Origin: Micrasema longulum
Lineage: Eukaryota; Arthropoda; Insecta; Trichoptera; Brachycentridae
Direction: 5' to 3'
Assembly (NCBI GenBank): GCA_022494885.1
Contig: JAGVSM010000465.1
Span: forward strand, 62,001-126,000
DNA length: 64,000 nt
Under the pieces are notes generated by a model that was not told where the DNA came from, did no database searches, and saw nothing but the letters and a program-made list of their open reading frames with translations. Position numbers and translations under genes: made by a program. This document shows, piece after piece, positions 45,081-54,890 of the stretch; positions within the stretch are counted from its first letter, which is position 1, and every line of letters starts with the position of its first letter.

Positions 45081-45934
45081 CAGTGGTGCCTCGCATAACG
45101 AACGCCTCGCACAGCGAACGCTGCACACAACGAACTTCCTTTTCGTTCATTTCACGATTCATACAACGAACTTCGCTTCACACAACGAACTTCGCTTCAC
45201 ACAACGAAGTCGCCCACTTCACACGATCACTGCCGATTTATTGCATCCTTCCGCGCAGGCAGTCGTTAGTCACTGAGCAGTACGCTTAACTCACGCACGT
45301 GTCGCAGCAATCGTTGAAGAGGATGTAGAGGAGCTTATTGAGGATCACAAAGAAGAGCTGACAACTGAAGAGCTCCAAACACTTCTGGCCCAACAACAGG
45401 ACAATGCTCAAAGGGAAGCGTCATCTGATAACGAGGAGCAACAATCAAACAATCAACCAATTCCAACTGCTGACATCAAGAACATCCTGGTCAAATGGAA
45501 AGCTGTTCAGGAGTTTACCAATGCCCACTATCCGGATTCCGCTGAAGCAAACAGGATCAACGACCTGTACTCCGATACTCTTGTCCGTTATTTCCGGCAG
45601 ATGTTGAAGAAAAGAGAGAAACAAACGACTTTGGACAGGTTTTTCACTGCACCATCGGCCAAAAAGCGGAAAATGGATGAAGATGTGCAAGATTCGATTA
45701 TTTCTTAAAATTAAAAAATGTGTGTTTTTTCATTATGTTTTTAGATGTATCTAAATAAAAATAATAACAAAAAAATTATCTTTTTTTTATGTCATCTTAC
45801 CATATTTTATGCTACAGAACGAATTTTTTTTTTTAACATGTATTGTTATGGGAAAACGCGTTTCACATAACGAACTTTTCGCATAACGAACTTGCTCCTG
45901 GAACGAATTAAGTTCGTTGTGTGAGGCACCACTG
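45081..45934 (+). mobile_element. Pogo/Tigger-like element (TA target, non-autonomous)
   Basis: The ends are inverted: CAGTGGTGCCTCGCATAACG on the left, and CAGTGGTGCCTCACACAACG on the right read inward. TA is on each side (45079-45080 and 45935-45936). Multiple ACAACGAACTTC-type subterminal words occur near the left end and AACGAACTT words near the right. Inside is the 3' end of a transposase frame (next entry). Length 854 bp, so most of the transposase is deleted. Assigned to pogo/Tigger by ends, TA and protein tail. Confidence 0.85.
45301..45708 (+). pseudogene. Tigger/pogo transposase C-terminal fragment
   Basis: A stop-free frame ends at TAA 45706-45708 and codes for about 135 residues without a start codon. 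It has VEELIEDHKEELTTEELQTL, then a Gln/Glu-rich linker, then IPTADIKNILVKWKAVQEF, and a basic tail KKREKQTTLDRFF with KKRK. This is the acidic/basic tail of Tigger-like transposases; the helix-turn-helix and DDE catalytic domain are absent. It cannot work alone but is a good marker of the family. Confidence 0.8.
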
Positions 45935-46540
45935 TATATTCAAAATATGTAAACCTTTTAAATCTGTATCATCGATAATTTGTTTACACAATTCATTAGT
46001 TCATAGTAATTTGGAATTAGGATCTGTAGTCTGGTCACCAAATTACATAACTCACATTAATTTAATTGAATCTGTGCAAAAAAATTCTTCGTTTCCTAAC
46101 ATTTGAATGTAACCTGGGCAGTACCCTTCAGTCTTATGATCAGCGCCTTGAACATTTTGGTCTAGATAAATTGGAATTTAGGAGACAGATTTTAGACTTG
46201 ATATATTTTTACAAAAAAATTAATTGTAATGTTGATTCTACATTTTGTTTAGAGAATATATCCCTGAATGTCCCCAGTCGGCGATTGAGATCGTACACAA
46301 CATTTTATCTTCCAACCTTCAATAATGATATGGCGCACTTTAACGCATTATCACGTATGTTAAGATTGTATAATTATGTAGAAACAAATGCTGCTATTGA
46401 TATCTTTAACGATACATGAAATAATTATAGGAAAACTCTAATGCAATTTATAAAATCAAATAGTCACTTATGCCAGTCAGGTAAAATAATTTGTAATAAC
46501 CAGTTAGTAATAATTTATTGTAAAAACTTTTATAACAATC
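45935..46540 (+). pseudogene. Jockey-like LINE, second half
   Basis: Continues the LINE from 45080: FKICKPFKSVSSI, LELGSVVWSPNYITHINLIE, and after a frameshift FLTFECNLGS, FGLDKLEFRRQILDLIYFYK and CLENISLNVPSRRLRSYTTF. This is the C-terminal part of ORF2. With the 854-bp insertion and one TA removed, the two halves are contiguous in frame. Confidence 0.8.
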
Positions 46541-46599
46541 ATAGAATTCAATGAAGCTAGCCAATTAAAAAAAATATCCACATGTTTATTTATTTATAT

Positions 46600-47560
46600 T
46601 TTTACGTTGTTTGTATTCTTTTTTTTATACAGAATAATGTTCCCTCACTGGGGTGTCCCGTGCCGAAGGAAACATTTTACAAAATGTGAAACATGCCTTA
46701 GATTAGCTATTTAACAGAGTCAACATAATAATAACAGTAAAAAAACGTGATTAATCAAAATAATATAATTATAATTAACATAATAAACAATGAAAAACTA
46801 AAATATTCATAAAAAACATAAACAGTTTATATAGACATATTTAAAAAAATCATAAACACTGCATACATTTTACCTATTTGGCTTGATCCACTCATCGATC
46901 CGTGCGCAACCCACCTCCACTATCCATTTCCTAATACCAATTTTATATTGTGAGAACTTACTAATTGTCCTTATAGATAATGGAAGTAGATTGTACACTT
47001 TAACCGAGTAGTAGGTCAATCCTCTTTGACCGAAGGTTGTATTTAGTTTTTTATTTTTTGCAGCATCAGGATGGAATATCTAGTAACTCTTGTATTTGTA
47101 ACGGAAGGTAGAGAATAATGTTTACGTGCGTATAGTAACAAAGTGTATACATAAAGTTGTTTTATAGATTTGACACTAAGATTTTCAAATATACTGAGGG
47201 AGCTAGTTCTGATTGGGACTCTTAAGATATTTTTTATTAAAGCTTTTTCTGCAATTATTATTTGCTTGATCAGAGTGTCATTTGCAAATCCCCATCCAAT
47301 TATCCCATATTACAAAACTGATTGAGTTATTGCGTAAAATATTTTTACAAGTTCTTTTAGGATAATTATATTTCTTATAGTTTTAAAAAGTAAATTTGCT
47401 TTTTCAATTTATTTTTAATATGATCAATTTGATTAGTCCATCTGAAATTCCCATCTATATAAATTCCCTAATATTTTATTGAATCTACTCTGTCCAACGA
47501 TTTACGAATACATTTAATATTCGGAATATGTATTGATTGATTTGGTGTTTATTTTGTAGA
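46600..47560 (-). pseudogene. LINE fragment (ORF2 C-terminus), degenerate
   Basis: On the minus strand near 47030-46970 it reads FGQRGLTYYSVKVYNLLPLS, the ORF2 tail block. The region to about 47560 shows weak remains of the preceding segment (KWTNQIDHIK-like and DSIKYLGI-like words). The 3' part is AT-rich. Confidence 0.55.
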
Positions 47561-47573
47561 ACTCCATATTTAA

Positions 47574-47725
47574 ACTTATAATATTAGAAATCAAACACTG
47601 ATTTGATTTCGTTTGAAAATGCCCGAACAAGGCGAAACAATTGTCACAAAATTTTTGTTTTTATATTTGTAAAAATAAAATGTTAAGTAGACTCAAATCA
47701 GTGTTTGACTTCTAATATTATAAGT
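47574..47725. mobile_element. Small MITE with 33-bp inverted repeats
   Basis: ACTTATAATATTAGAAATCA ... CACTGATTTGA on the left and its inverse on the right match at 32 of 33 positions. The interior holds GCCCGAACAAGGCGAAACAA. Total 152 bp, so the whole unit could fold as one hairpin. Superfamily unknown. Confidence 0.8.
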
Positions 47726-48210
47726 CATATGTATTGTTTGTGAACCAAAATAAATAAAATTACTGAGGTCGCACGTAACTGTCCCCTTAAAAATATGTAT
47801 TCATCTCAAGTATTCAGTTAACTATTCTGGGGTTCGAACAATATTGTAGTGAAAGTGCGCCGAAATGCTGTAAGCCCAAAACCAATATTGCATCAAGTCT
47901 CCGATTCAAATTACTTAAACATTGAGTGAATATTTGATTATCCGAGTATTTTTCTTGTAAGCGTCTGGTGATGGACAAATAATTGCATTTTGATGATCTC
48001 CAAGATCGAAAGGCAACTTTAATGGAGTCATTTAGATATTATGTCTAATGATTTTTATATTGCAACACGTTACCTTAGTACTACAATTTAAAAAAAATAT
48101 ATTTGTTCTTTTACAATGTACGCATTATTTTTTTTACATTAATGACAAGCCTTATTAAACATAATTATATCAAAATATCAAATACATATAAAACATAATA
48201 AAAACAACGA
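47726..48210. other. Unassigned intron DNA
   Basis: No element or exon recognised. Confidence 0.35.
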
Positions 48211-48214
48211 TATT

Positions 48215-48485
48215 TTGAGCTTGTCCAAACTCCTGTAGACAAGGACTGGATTCAACTCCCTGGAGATCTGTTAACATCAACGTATTACAACAGAGATAAA
48301 TAACAATTAAGAGAACGTAATATAGAAGTCTAGGCATCTACAGGGCTTATGACCTGTCATTGGCTGGTTTAAGTGGCTACTTTACACACTGTGTAACATT
48401 CACCATTCAGCCCATATTTGAACATGTATATTCCTGATTTTTTTTCATATGTTGGTGTTTGTGCAGTTAAAGGGCTAAAACCTTT
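48215..48485 (+). repeat. R2 repeat copy
   Basis: GAGCTTGTCCAAACTCCTGT, AAGGACTGGATTCAACTCCC, AAGTCTAGGCATCTACAGGG and CACCATTCAGCCCATATTTG; nearly the same as 14480-14745. Confidence 0.7.
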
Positions 48486-48649
48486 ATTTATGCGGTTGAG
48501 ATTCATCTCATTAAATTGTTTTACCTAAGTACATGCTAGGCAACGCCTGAATTTTTTTTTTCAATTTCTATACTTCTTCATGGACCAGGTGGATTTATCA
48601 ACAATATTTTGAATTTAATTTTGAATTTTGAATCTGGCTGGGTTTCCTC

Positions 48650-48755
48650 CCTAGGGAGTCATTTAGCTTAAAATCTGTTACAACAGAGAGGGAAAACATT
48701 TTTGAGAAGGGAATATTGAAGTCTAGGCATTTACAGGGCTTATGACCTGTCATCT
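48650..48755 (+). repeat. R2 repeat, core only
   Basis: CAACAGAGAGGGAAAACATT, then AAGTCTAGGCATTTACAGGG and TGACCTGTCAT; breaks off into SINE2. Confidence 0.65.
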
Positions 48756-48794
48756 GCAAACATAGCATGTGATAACAAAATAAGTTCCCACTCT

Positions 48795-48915
48795 ATAACA
48801 ACTCGATTTCCATTTTTCCAGCATATGTTATTTACGACTTTTAGGAAATAGTCCAAAAATTTAAATATTTAAGTAAATATTAAGAACTCGAGTATTTATC
48901 GTAAAAAAAAAAAAG
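48795..48915 (+). repeat. SINE2 body fragment
   Basis: CACTCTATAACAACTCGATT, TTATTTACGACTTTTAGG and AAGTAAATATTAAGAACTCG match the SINE2 body. The tRNA-like head is replaced by R2. Confidence 0.55.
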
Positions 48916-49015
48916 TTGTTTTTATTAAATTACAAATTTAAAAGCTTCAATTAAATTTATTTATCTATAGAACCACTATGTAAAGTGCCCTTGAGGTATT
49001 ATTATTATTATTATT
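48915..49015 (+). repeat. CR1/L2-like LINE 3' end
   Basis: Resembles the minus strand of 19440-19520 (AATTACAAATTTAAAAGCTTC) and ends AAAGTGCCCTTGAGGTATTATT with ATT repeats. Confidence 0.55.
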
Positions 49016-49019
49016 TATT

Positions 49020-49300
49020 TATTTTTTAATTATAAATCATATAACACAAAGTATTTTACAAGTATGATACGTTGAATAACATTTCCAGGAGTTACAACAA
49101 CGCAATTCGGGACGTAAATAATATTAGCATTAAAAAAATAACACGTTTTGAGAACAACAAAGAAACAAAGCAAGTTCAGCACCTTTATAACTAAATATAG
49201 CACAACAATATATACGCCGAAAACCTTTTGGACTAACCATTAAATTACGAAAATGGCGCTTTATAAGTTATCCATAATACTGATAATAATAATTTGGACA
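49020..49300. other. Probable LINE 3' scrap and unassigned DNA
   Basis: AAAATGGCGCTTTATAAGTTA at about 49252-49272 is the other arm of a LINE 3' hairpin. The rest is not recognised. Confidence 0.3.
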
Positions 49301-49307
49301 TACTCAA

Positions 49308-49390
49308 AACATTGTTGTATTTTAATCTTGATAACTCCGCAGGGAGTGAAATCTAACCTTGTCTACGATTATTTGGATTTACTCAAAATA
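49308..49390 (-). repeat. R2 fragment directly before LHFPL exon 3
   Basis: The minus strand gives CGTAGACAAGGTTAGATTTC, ACTCCCTGCGGAGTTATCAAG and GTTTTGAGTATGTCC. It ends about 40 bases before the acceptor of exon 3. Confidence 0.6.
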
Positions 49391-49432
49391 TTAATAAAAA
49401 AATAATGTATCAATTTTTGTGGTTGTTTCCAG

Positions 49433-49588
49433 GTCGCTGCAGTATGCGCTGGGCGTTCCAGCTGTCCATCCTCGCCTCCCTGGACGCCCTGATCCTCGCC
49501 TCCCTGGCCTTCATACTGGCCACTCGGCACATCCAACTGCAGGCGGACTCCTCCAACTACCACACCAGCATCCACATGCCCTACCAAG
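49433..49588 (+). CDS. Lhfpl: LHFPL tetraspan protein, exon 3 (TM4; C-terminus not certain)
   Basis: The acceptor is TTGTTTCCAG. The exon begins in phase 1 and gives Gly168 to Gln219: Cys170 of the second loop (GRCSMRWAF), TM4 at about 177-198 (LSILASLDALILASLAFIL), and a short cytoplasmic tail HIQLQADSSNYHTSIHMPYQ. The presumed donor is CAAG|GTTCTT at 49589, a weak +3/+4 context. If unspliced, the frame ends after 13 more residues at TAG 49627. Relatives are about 220-240 residues long, so either a short last exon lies further right or this is the terminal exon. Base composition (GC-rich codons) differs from the AT-rich surroundings. Confidence 0.88.
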
Positions 49589-49666
49589 GTTCTTTACCCT
49601 CATGTTCTCCGGGTGGAGGTTACCTTTAGCGCTTAAGTAATACCCGGTATTCACGATTCTTGCTTC

Positions 49667-50251
49667 CCTGTAGCTCAATCACAAATAACTGTCGACGTAC
49701 TTCAAAACATGCTAAGCATTTGAGCGATCACAATGAACAATAATTAACATGCTCAAGTTATCGCAGTCATAAGTCAACGCGTGTGTAATCTCTAAGTCAA
49801 CGCTGGTGTCGGTTTGTTTTTTGTTTTCCTCGTAAATAAATGCAGTTTATTGGCGAAATATCGGCGTTGACTTTAAAAAATAATACAATATATTGCATTC
49901 GCAAAACAGTAAAGAGTATCTAATACAAAAAAGTGAAAATGAAATTACTGTGGCGACTGCTTTTCTTGACATTTGGCTTGCCAACCGCCGGCTAAATGCA
50001 ATTAATAGCATGATAAATAATAAATAAAAATAGCGTTTTTACAAAATTTTCCATATTTACACCGGTGAAATTCAAATATGTGATTGCGCAGCAGGATTAT
50101 ACGTCGCGAAACGTTAATATTTTGACATTTAATGTTAGGTGTTCACGGATGTTGCATTGTGATCGCGAATACGATAAGCAACCATGGTGAGAAATTGTTA
50201 TTACGTCGCTTATTAGCGCGTCGATAGTTATTTGTGACTGAGCTACTGACA
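49667..50251. mobile_element. Inverted-repeat element, about 585 bp
   Basis: The left end CCCTGTAGCTCAATCACAAA and the right end, inverted, GTCAGTAGCTCAGTCACAAA pair and continue through TAACT(G/A)TCGACG. It lies 40-80 bases after the end of LHFPL exon 3. Non-coding. Confidence 0.6.
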
Positions 50252-50446
50252 TTTATACTGTGCACGACAAAAATACAATTTCACGTTTTGAAGTTAAAAT
50301 GACTACGCACGTTACGATAATATCTCTGCGTACTATAATGAAGATAATTGACGTTATTTACTCCAGCTAGTGGCATTGACTGTTGCTTCATTATATAAAA
50401 AATAAATTGAAACGATAAAATAAAATATTGTGTCATCGCCAATAAT

Positions 50447-50567
50447 GATCATCATTCCCTTTCCGCACGTAATGGTGCATAGGGCACTGCATTGGTAAAC
50501 AAATCGTAGCGTATCTTAATCATTTTTTGTTACATGGAGGTAAGAGCCCTACGAGCCCTACGCTTCA
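50447..50567 (-). repeat. SINE1 3' half (split by M3)
   Basis: CATTCCCTTTCCGCACGTAA ... CACTGCATTGG ... CTTAATCATTTTTTGTTACA up to CCCTACGCTTCAG. The other half is at 51270-51412 on the same strand. Confidence 0.65.
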
Positions 50568-51266
50568 GGGCCGCGATTATGAACGGCTATCTTCATCGGT
50601 ATATAGACGCTATTAATTTATTTTTTTGAAGGACTTATGCAGTCCATTCTAACGATGGTATATACAATTTCTTATAATAAATAAAGGCACTAATAAAATA
50701 AAATACAACTAAATAAAATTAAAGCTAGGACAAAAAAAAAATAAATTACTACCTCAAGACAAGATCCGGTCTATCTTGGTGATTTTTAAACGTATAAAGA
50801 CTTGCACCAAAAAAGTCCAGATCTTGTCTCGAGTTTACAATACGACACAATCAGGACATTGGTGCATGCAAGCCATAGTTTGTGCTGTGTTGATCGAGAA
50901 ACAGCACATTATTATTTCGCAACCGGTGAATCGGAACATTGAATGCCACCTGTTCCAGTTACGATGGTACATCAATTAAGCCATTCAGTAAATTAAACAT
51001 AAATATGGAGTCAAAGTTATTTCTGCGTTTTTGTAGACTTGAGATTTTTAACATTGACTCCATTTCTCCGTAAGTATAAACTAGTATCCATATTTATGTA
51101 CGAAGGTGTGTATATTTGTATTAAAATTCAAAGTATCTTCGTCGGCAACCGGTAATTGAACACGTTTAAAAAAAAAAGTTTAAATATTATATTTTTCATA
51201 CAGAAAACTTAATTTAACTTAGTAGATAAAATTGAAGATAAATTTTAACTTCCCATCAGAATACGT
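50566..51266. mobile_element. M3 hAT-like element inside SINE1
   Basis: The left end CAGGGCCGCGATTATGAACG begins right where the SINE1 half stops. The right end, inverted, CAGGGTACGTATTCTGATG borders the other half. The CAGGG-type ends suggest hAT. The interior shows no transposase. The 67-residue frame at 50776-50979 is unexplained. Confidence 0.5.
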
Positions 51267-51269
51267 ACC

Positions 51270-51412
51270 CTGTGCCAGTCCAGGAACTATGAAATACTTT
51301 GTGTAAAAACGCATTTTTAAATAAATATTTCATGTCAACTATGTCGGGAATCTAACCAGAGATCTCTTGGATGGTAGGCAAACGCGTTTACCACTACACC
51401 ACGAGTCCGACT
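51270..51412 (-). repeat. SINE1 5' half (tRNA-like head)
   Basis: On the minus strand GTCGGACTCGTGGTGTAGTG ... TTTGCCTACCATCCAAGAG, a degraded B box, then the body up to CCAGTCC. Confidence 0.65.
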
Positions 51413-51633
51413 AAATAATGATAATTTGGACATTTATTAAAAATATTTCGAGTCAGTATGTTTTCGAACGGTGTATTTATAAACTCTTTTTCAATATATT
51501 AAAACTGGTGAAAAGTACTTCTTAATATTTTGATTCAGTCACACACAGTAAGCATAAATTGATAATTATAAAGAAAACGCTTGTTTTGCAAATAAAATTC
51601 GATGTGCTTTATAACCATACACCATTATTGTAT

Positions 51634-51960
51634 GATTTTTTTTTTTTTTTTTATGTGGCAATAAAATGCAATATAAACAAATACACAGGTTGTCAGAGAG
51701 GATAGAGCGCAATATCACTATATCTTTACACACATACCCCACTTCCTCTACATTCCTAATCTTCTCATGCGCGCTCGCCGATTATACCGGCTCTTGACAT
51801 GTCCATCTTCGAGTATTTGTTGGATTTGGTCGTGCCATGTCTATCTCGGTCTTCCTCATTTTCTGCATCCATTAACATTCGCATCGTGAATCCTTTAGCC
51901 GTTCTTTCGCTGTCCATCGCCCTACGTGGCCAATCCAACGCATAACTCCTTTCTTGATTA
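51634..51960 (-). pseudogene. RTE-like LINE 3' end
   Basis: The minus strand has GCGAAAGAACGGCTAAAGGA, ATGCAGAAAATGAGGAAGAC and TCAAGAGCCGGTATAATCGG, the same as the plus strand of 32400-32560. It ends GATATTGCGCTCTATCCTCT and a T run (51639-51653, i.e. poly-A on the minus strand). Confidence 0.65.
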
Positions 51961-52110
51961 TGTCAATAAGTAACTGTTAATCTCAGCCTAATATAATGTA
52001 GGGATCTCGAAATTTCACAAAAAACAAAATCAGAAGCGGGCTAAAAAAAAATGGCTAAAAACTAAATAAAAATGAGCGGTGCAAAAAAAAGAAGATGAAG
52101 TTAATTTGAT

Positions 52111-52292
52111 CGGGTTGTGGTCCCGTGGCTAGTGTAGCGGCCTCACGGATCAGAGGTCCTATGTTCGAATCCCACTCTACCCCAACTTGATTCCCATTTT
52201 CTAATAGTGAGTTATTTACAACTCGTTGAAAATAGACTCAAAATCAAAATATTTGGGTAAATAATAAGAACGCAAATATTTCCATTAAAAAA
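52111..52292 (+). repeat. SINE2 copy
   Basis: CGGGTTGTGGTCCCGTGGCT, then TAGTGTAGCGG, B box ATGTTCGAATCCC, CACTCTACCCCAACTTGATT, TTATTTACAACTCGTTG and the A-rich end AATATTTCCATTAAAAAAA. Confidence 0.82.
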
Positions 52293-52365
52293 AATGTGCA
52301 TTCGTTTTTTTTTTTCGGGATTATTTTCAGAGTTTTGTTTTGTAATATGCTTAATTTGTTTAAAT

Positions 52366-54032
52366 TAGAGATGCCACGAATAGTGATTTGGCCGAATACC
52401 GAACGTTTGGCCACGCTCTCGGCCGAAGGGTCGAATATTCGACAGCCAAATGTTCGGCAAAATATGTGTGCGTATTTGTTTCATTTGCGAGTAGATCATG
52501 TCGCGACACGCGTTGTTTGTTAATTATTACTCACATTCTGTTACTAGTAGGTAGTCATTATTAATAATGAGGAACTTCAGCCCTACGGGAAATTGGACAG
52601 AAAAGATGTTTTCTTGCGCGGGGTAAAAATTAGAGCATTAAATTGTGTCGCAAAGTTTCTTGAAAATGTACGGAAAAAATAACAAAAAACATTTTGATAA
52701 AAACGCACTACTTTGAATGACGTCACTGGTTCATGAGAATCAACCTATGATCTGAGATCTATGGAAGATTTCCGGTCTGCTTGTCGCTTCTGGACCAATG
52801 GGAAGAACAGAATGAGAATAAGCGGAAATGAACTTCTGACGTTACACGCGGAGTTATTTCAGAAATACAAAATTGAAAAAAAAAAATTGACTTAGTTTAA
52901 TAGGCTATTAACAAATATAATTATTTTTTTAAACACTGAACTTCCCAAAATTTTGAATTGGTCAACTATATTATGAAAATACCTCTCCTCCACTCCTCCA
53001 CTCTATTGCCTCATCCCTTAACCTTCTTACGAGCTCTTTTTTTTTCTCACGTCTTATATAATTTATTAATTTTCTCTTTACTGTGTAACATGTTCTCTTA
53101 TTATATTTGTGAAAAACTTTACCGGACGTATGTACTATTTTTTATATTTTGTATTCTTATATAACAACTGTTGTTTTCCCTTAATAAATAAAAAAATATA
53201 TTATGAGATTTGTAGTGAAGGCAATAAACTGGCTGCGTATTTACTTTTTAACAACAAAATGTCGCGAGATATTATTTATGAGGAAAAGCGCAATCGTTTG
53301 CTACCTACAAATGATAAAAAAAATGTTTTCATTCATCACAACTTACAACTGATAGATTTTAAGTATTAAACTAATAATCTGTGATTAATAGGCCCAAAAA
53401 TAATTTAATTCTTTTTTTACTGATAATATTTCATTGATTCCAAACTTTCAAAATTTTCCTTCTGTTAAAAAACATGCACTATCCTGGATTCAAACTAAAG
53501 ATATGAACTCTTTTTTTCTATGATTTATTTTTTTGCCCTTTAATAATAAGGAATATTTTTGTGTTTTTTTAAAAATATTTTTTATGTCCCTTTATAATTA
53601 CTATAAAAAAAATACCATATTATATTTTACAGAATATTTTATTTTTTCTTTCTTATGTTATACAAAAATATAACTGTCCATTATTTATTATAGGAGCAAA
53701 AATTCATTAACATTTTCTTGTATACCCACGAACAAGCCATGCCTTTGTGGGATTTTTTTGTTTACTATTTTTCTATCAATATGTATTTCGTTGATATGTA
53801 ATTATGCTTTATTTTTTTAATACTCTGTTTTATTATTATGTTTATTGTAAGAAAACAAAAAAATTTAAATAAAAAAAATAGATATATTTTTAAATAATGC
53901 GTGCGTTTTTTTCATGATTTGGTAGTCGATATTACGCAGTATTCGGCCGAATACCGAATATTAAAAAAGTGGCCGAATAGGCCGAATACCAAATACCGAA
54001 TAGTAACCGAATATTCGTGACATCACTAGTTT
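52366..54032. mobile_element. hAT-like element with ATTCGG-rich ends, carrying M2
   Basis: The left end TAGAGATGCCACGAATAGTG and the right end, inverted, TAGTGATGTCACGAATATTC pair. Both ends then have clusters of GGCCGAATACCGAA-type words. An M2 copy (52567-52948) is inserted near the left end. The interior (52950-53900) has short frames (86 residues at 53109-53369) too decayed to call transposase. 1.67 kb in all. Confidence 0.65.
52567..52948. mobile_element. M2 element nested in the hAT-like element
   Basis: The start ATGAGGAACTTCAGCCCTAC and the end CACTGAACTTCC pair inversely; the body is close to 13619-14050. Confidence 0.6.
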
Positions 54033-54890
54033 CAATATTCTTGGTATGATAGGATAATATTGTACTGCTGTGGTGGTTGGTGTGTGGTTCTGTGATTGTG
54101 TCGTTTTGCATGAATAAGATTTTCTGCCAAAATGGAAATTATTTTATTCAGTCTTTCCGTTACCATATTAGTGATTTGATGAAGTGTAAATTTGAAATGT
54201 GTATAGTTTATAAATATTGATAATAACTGTATAGTTTAATAATAATTAGACTTAAGTTATCGGTATCTTAAAGCTGAAATGCTGGGAGTCACATTTGGTA
54301 AATTGTTCAGGAGAGCGGTTTGAAGTTGTAAAACTGTTTCAAATGTATCTCTCGAAGTAAAAACACAATTTATTGCTGTTTTTTTTTTGGATTTATATGC
54401 TTCTGATAAGAATATTTCAGAAAAAAAAACATTTAAAATATGGACTATCAAATAACTATGGGACTTCAATGTTTTTTGTTCGAACCGCCCGACCCGCGCC
54501 CTAATTCCTCTTCGGACTTTTGTATAAAAAGTAATGTAGAATATTGAATGAAAAACAATGTATTTATAAAACTTTCTTTAGGCAAAAACATTAAATTACG
54601 TGGCATTAATTAAATCACTAAGTATTTATGAAAATAACAGGTAAATACAAATTTAATGACATGATATAAATAGCAATAAAACAGTAATTGAAAGTAAACA
54701 TTATGTGAAAAAAAGCAAAGTAAAATAATGAAATTAACGGTAAAAGAAATGTCATAATGGTTAACTATGGTTGATTATGACAATAAAACTTAATCTTGTG
54801 CTAAATCCCTCGCTGCGTCAGAAGTAGTTTGTTATAAAATTTGTGGAATTTATTCGGTATCCACTGCTTTAATACCAGCAAACCGTTGAA
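54033..54890. other. Unassigned DNA
   Basis: AT-rich with no gene or clear element. Confidence 0.35.

Larger units (their letters stand above)
38387..49432 (+). other. LHFPL intron 2 (11.0 kb)
   Basis: GTAAGT donor at 38387 and GTTTCCAG acceptor at 49432. It contains SINE1, SINE2, M1, a pogo-like element in a LINE, and R2 copies. No extra exon recognised. Confidence 0.8.
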
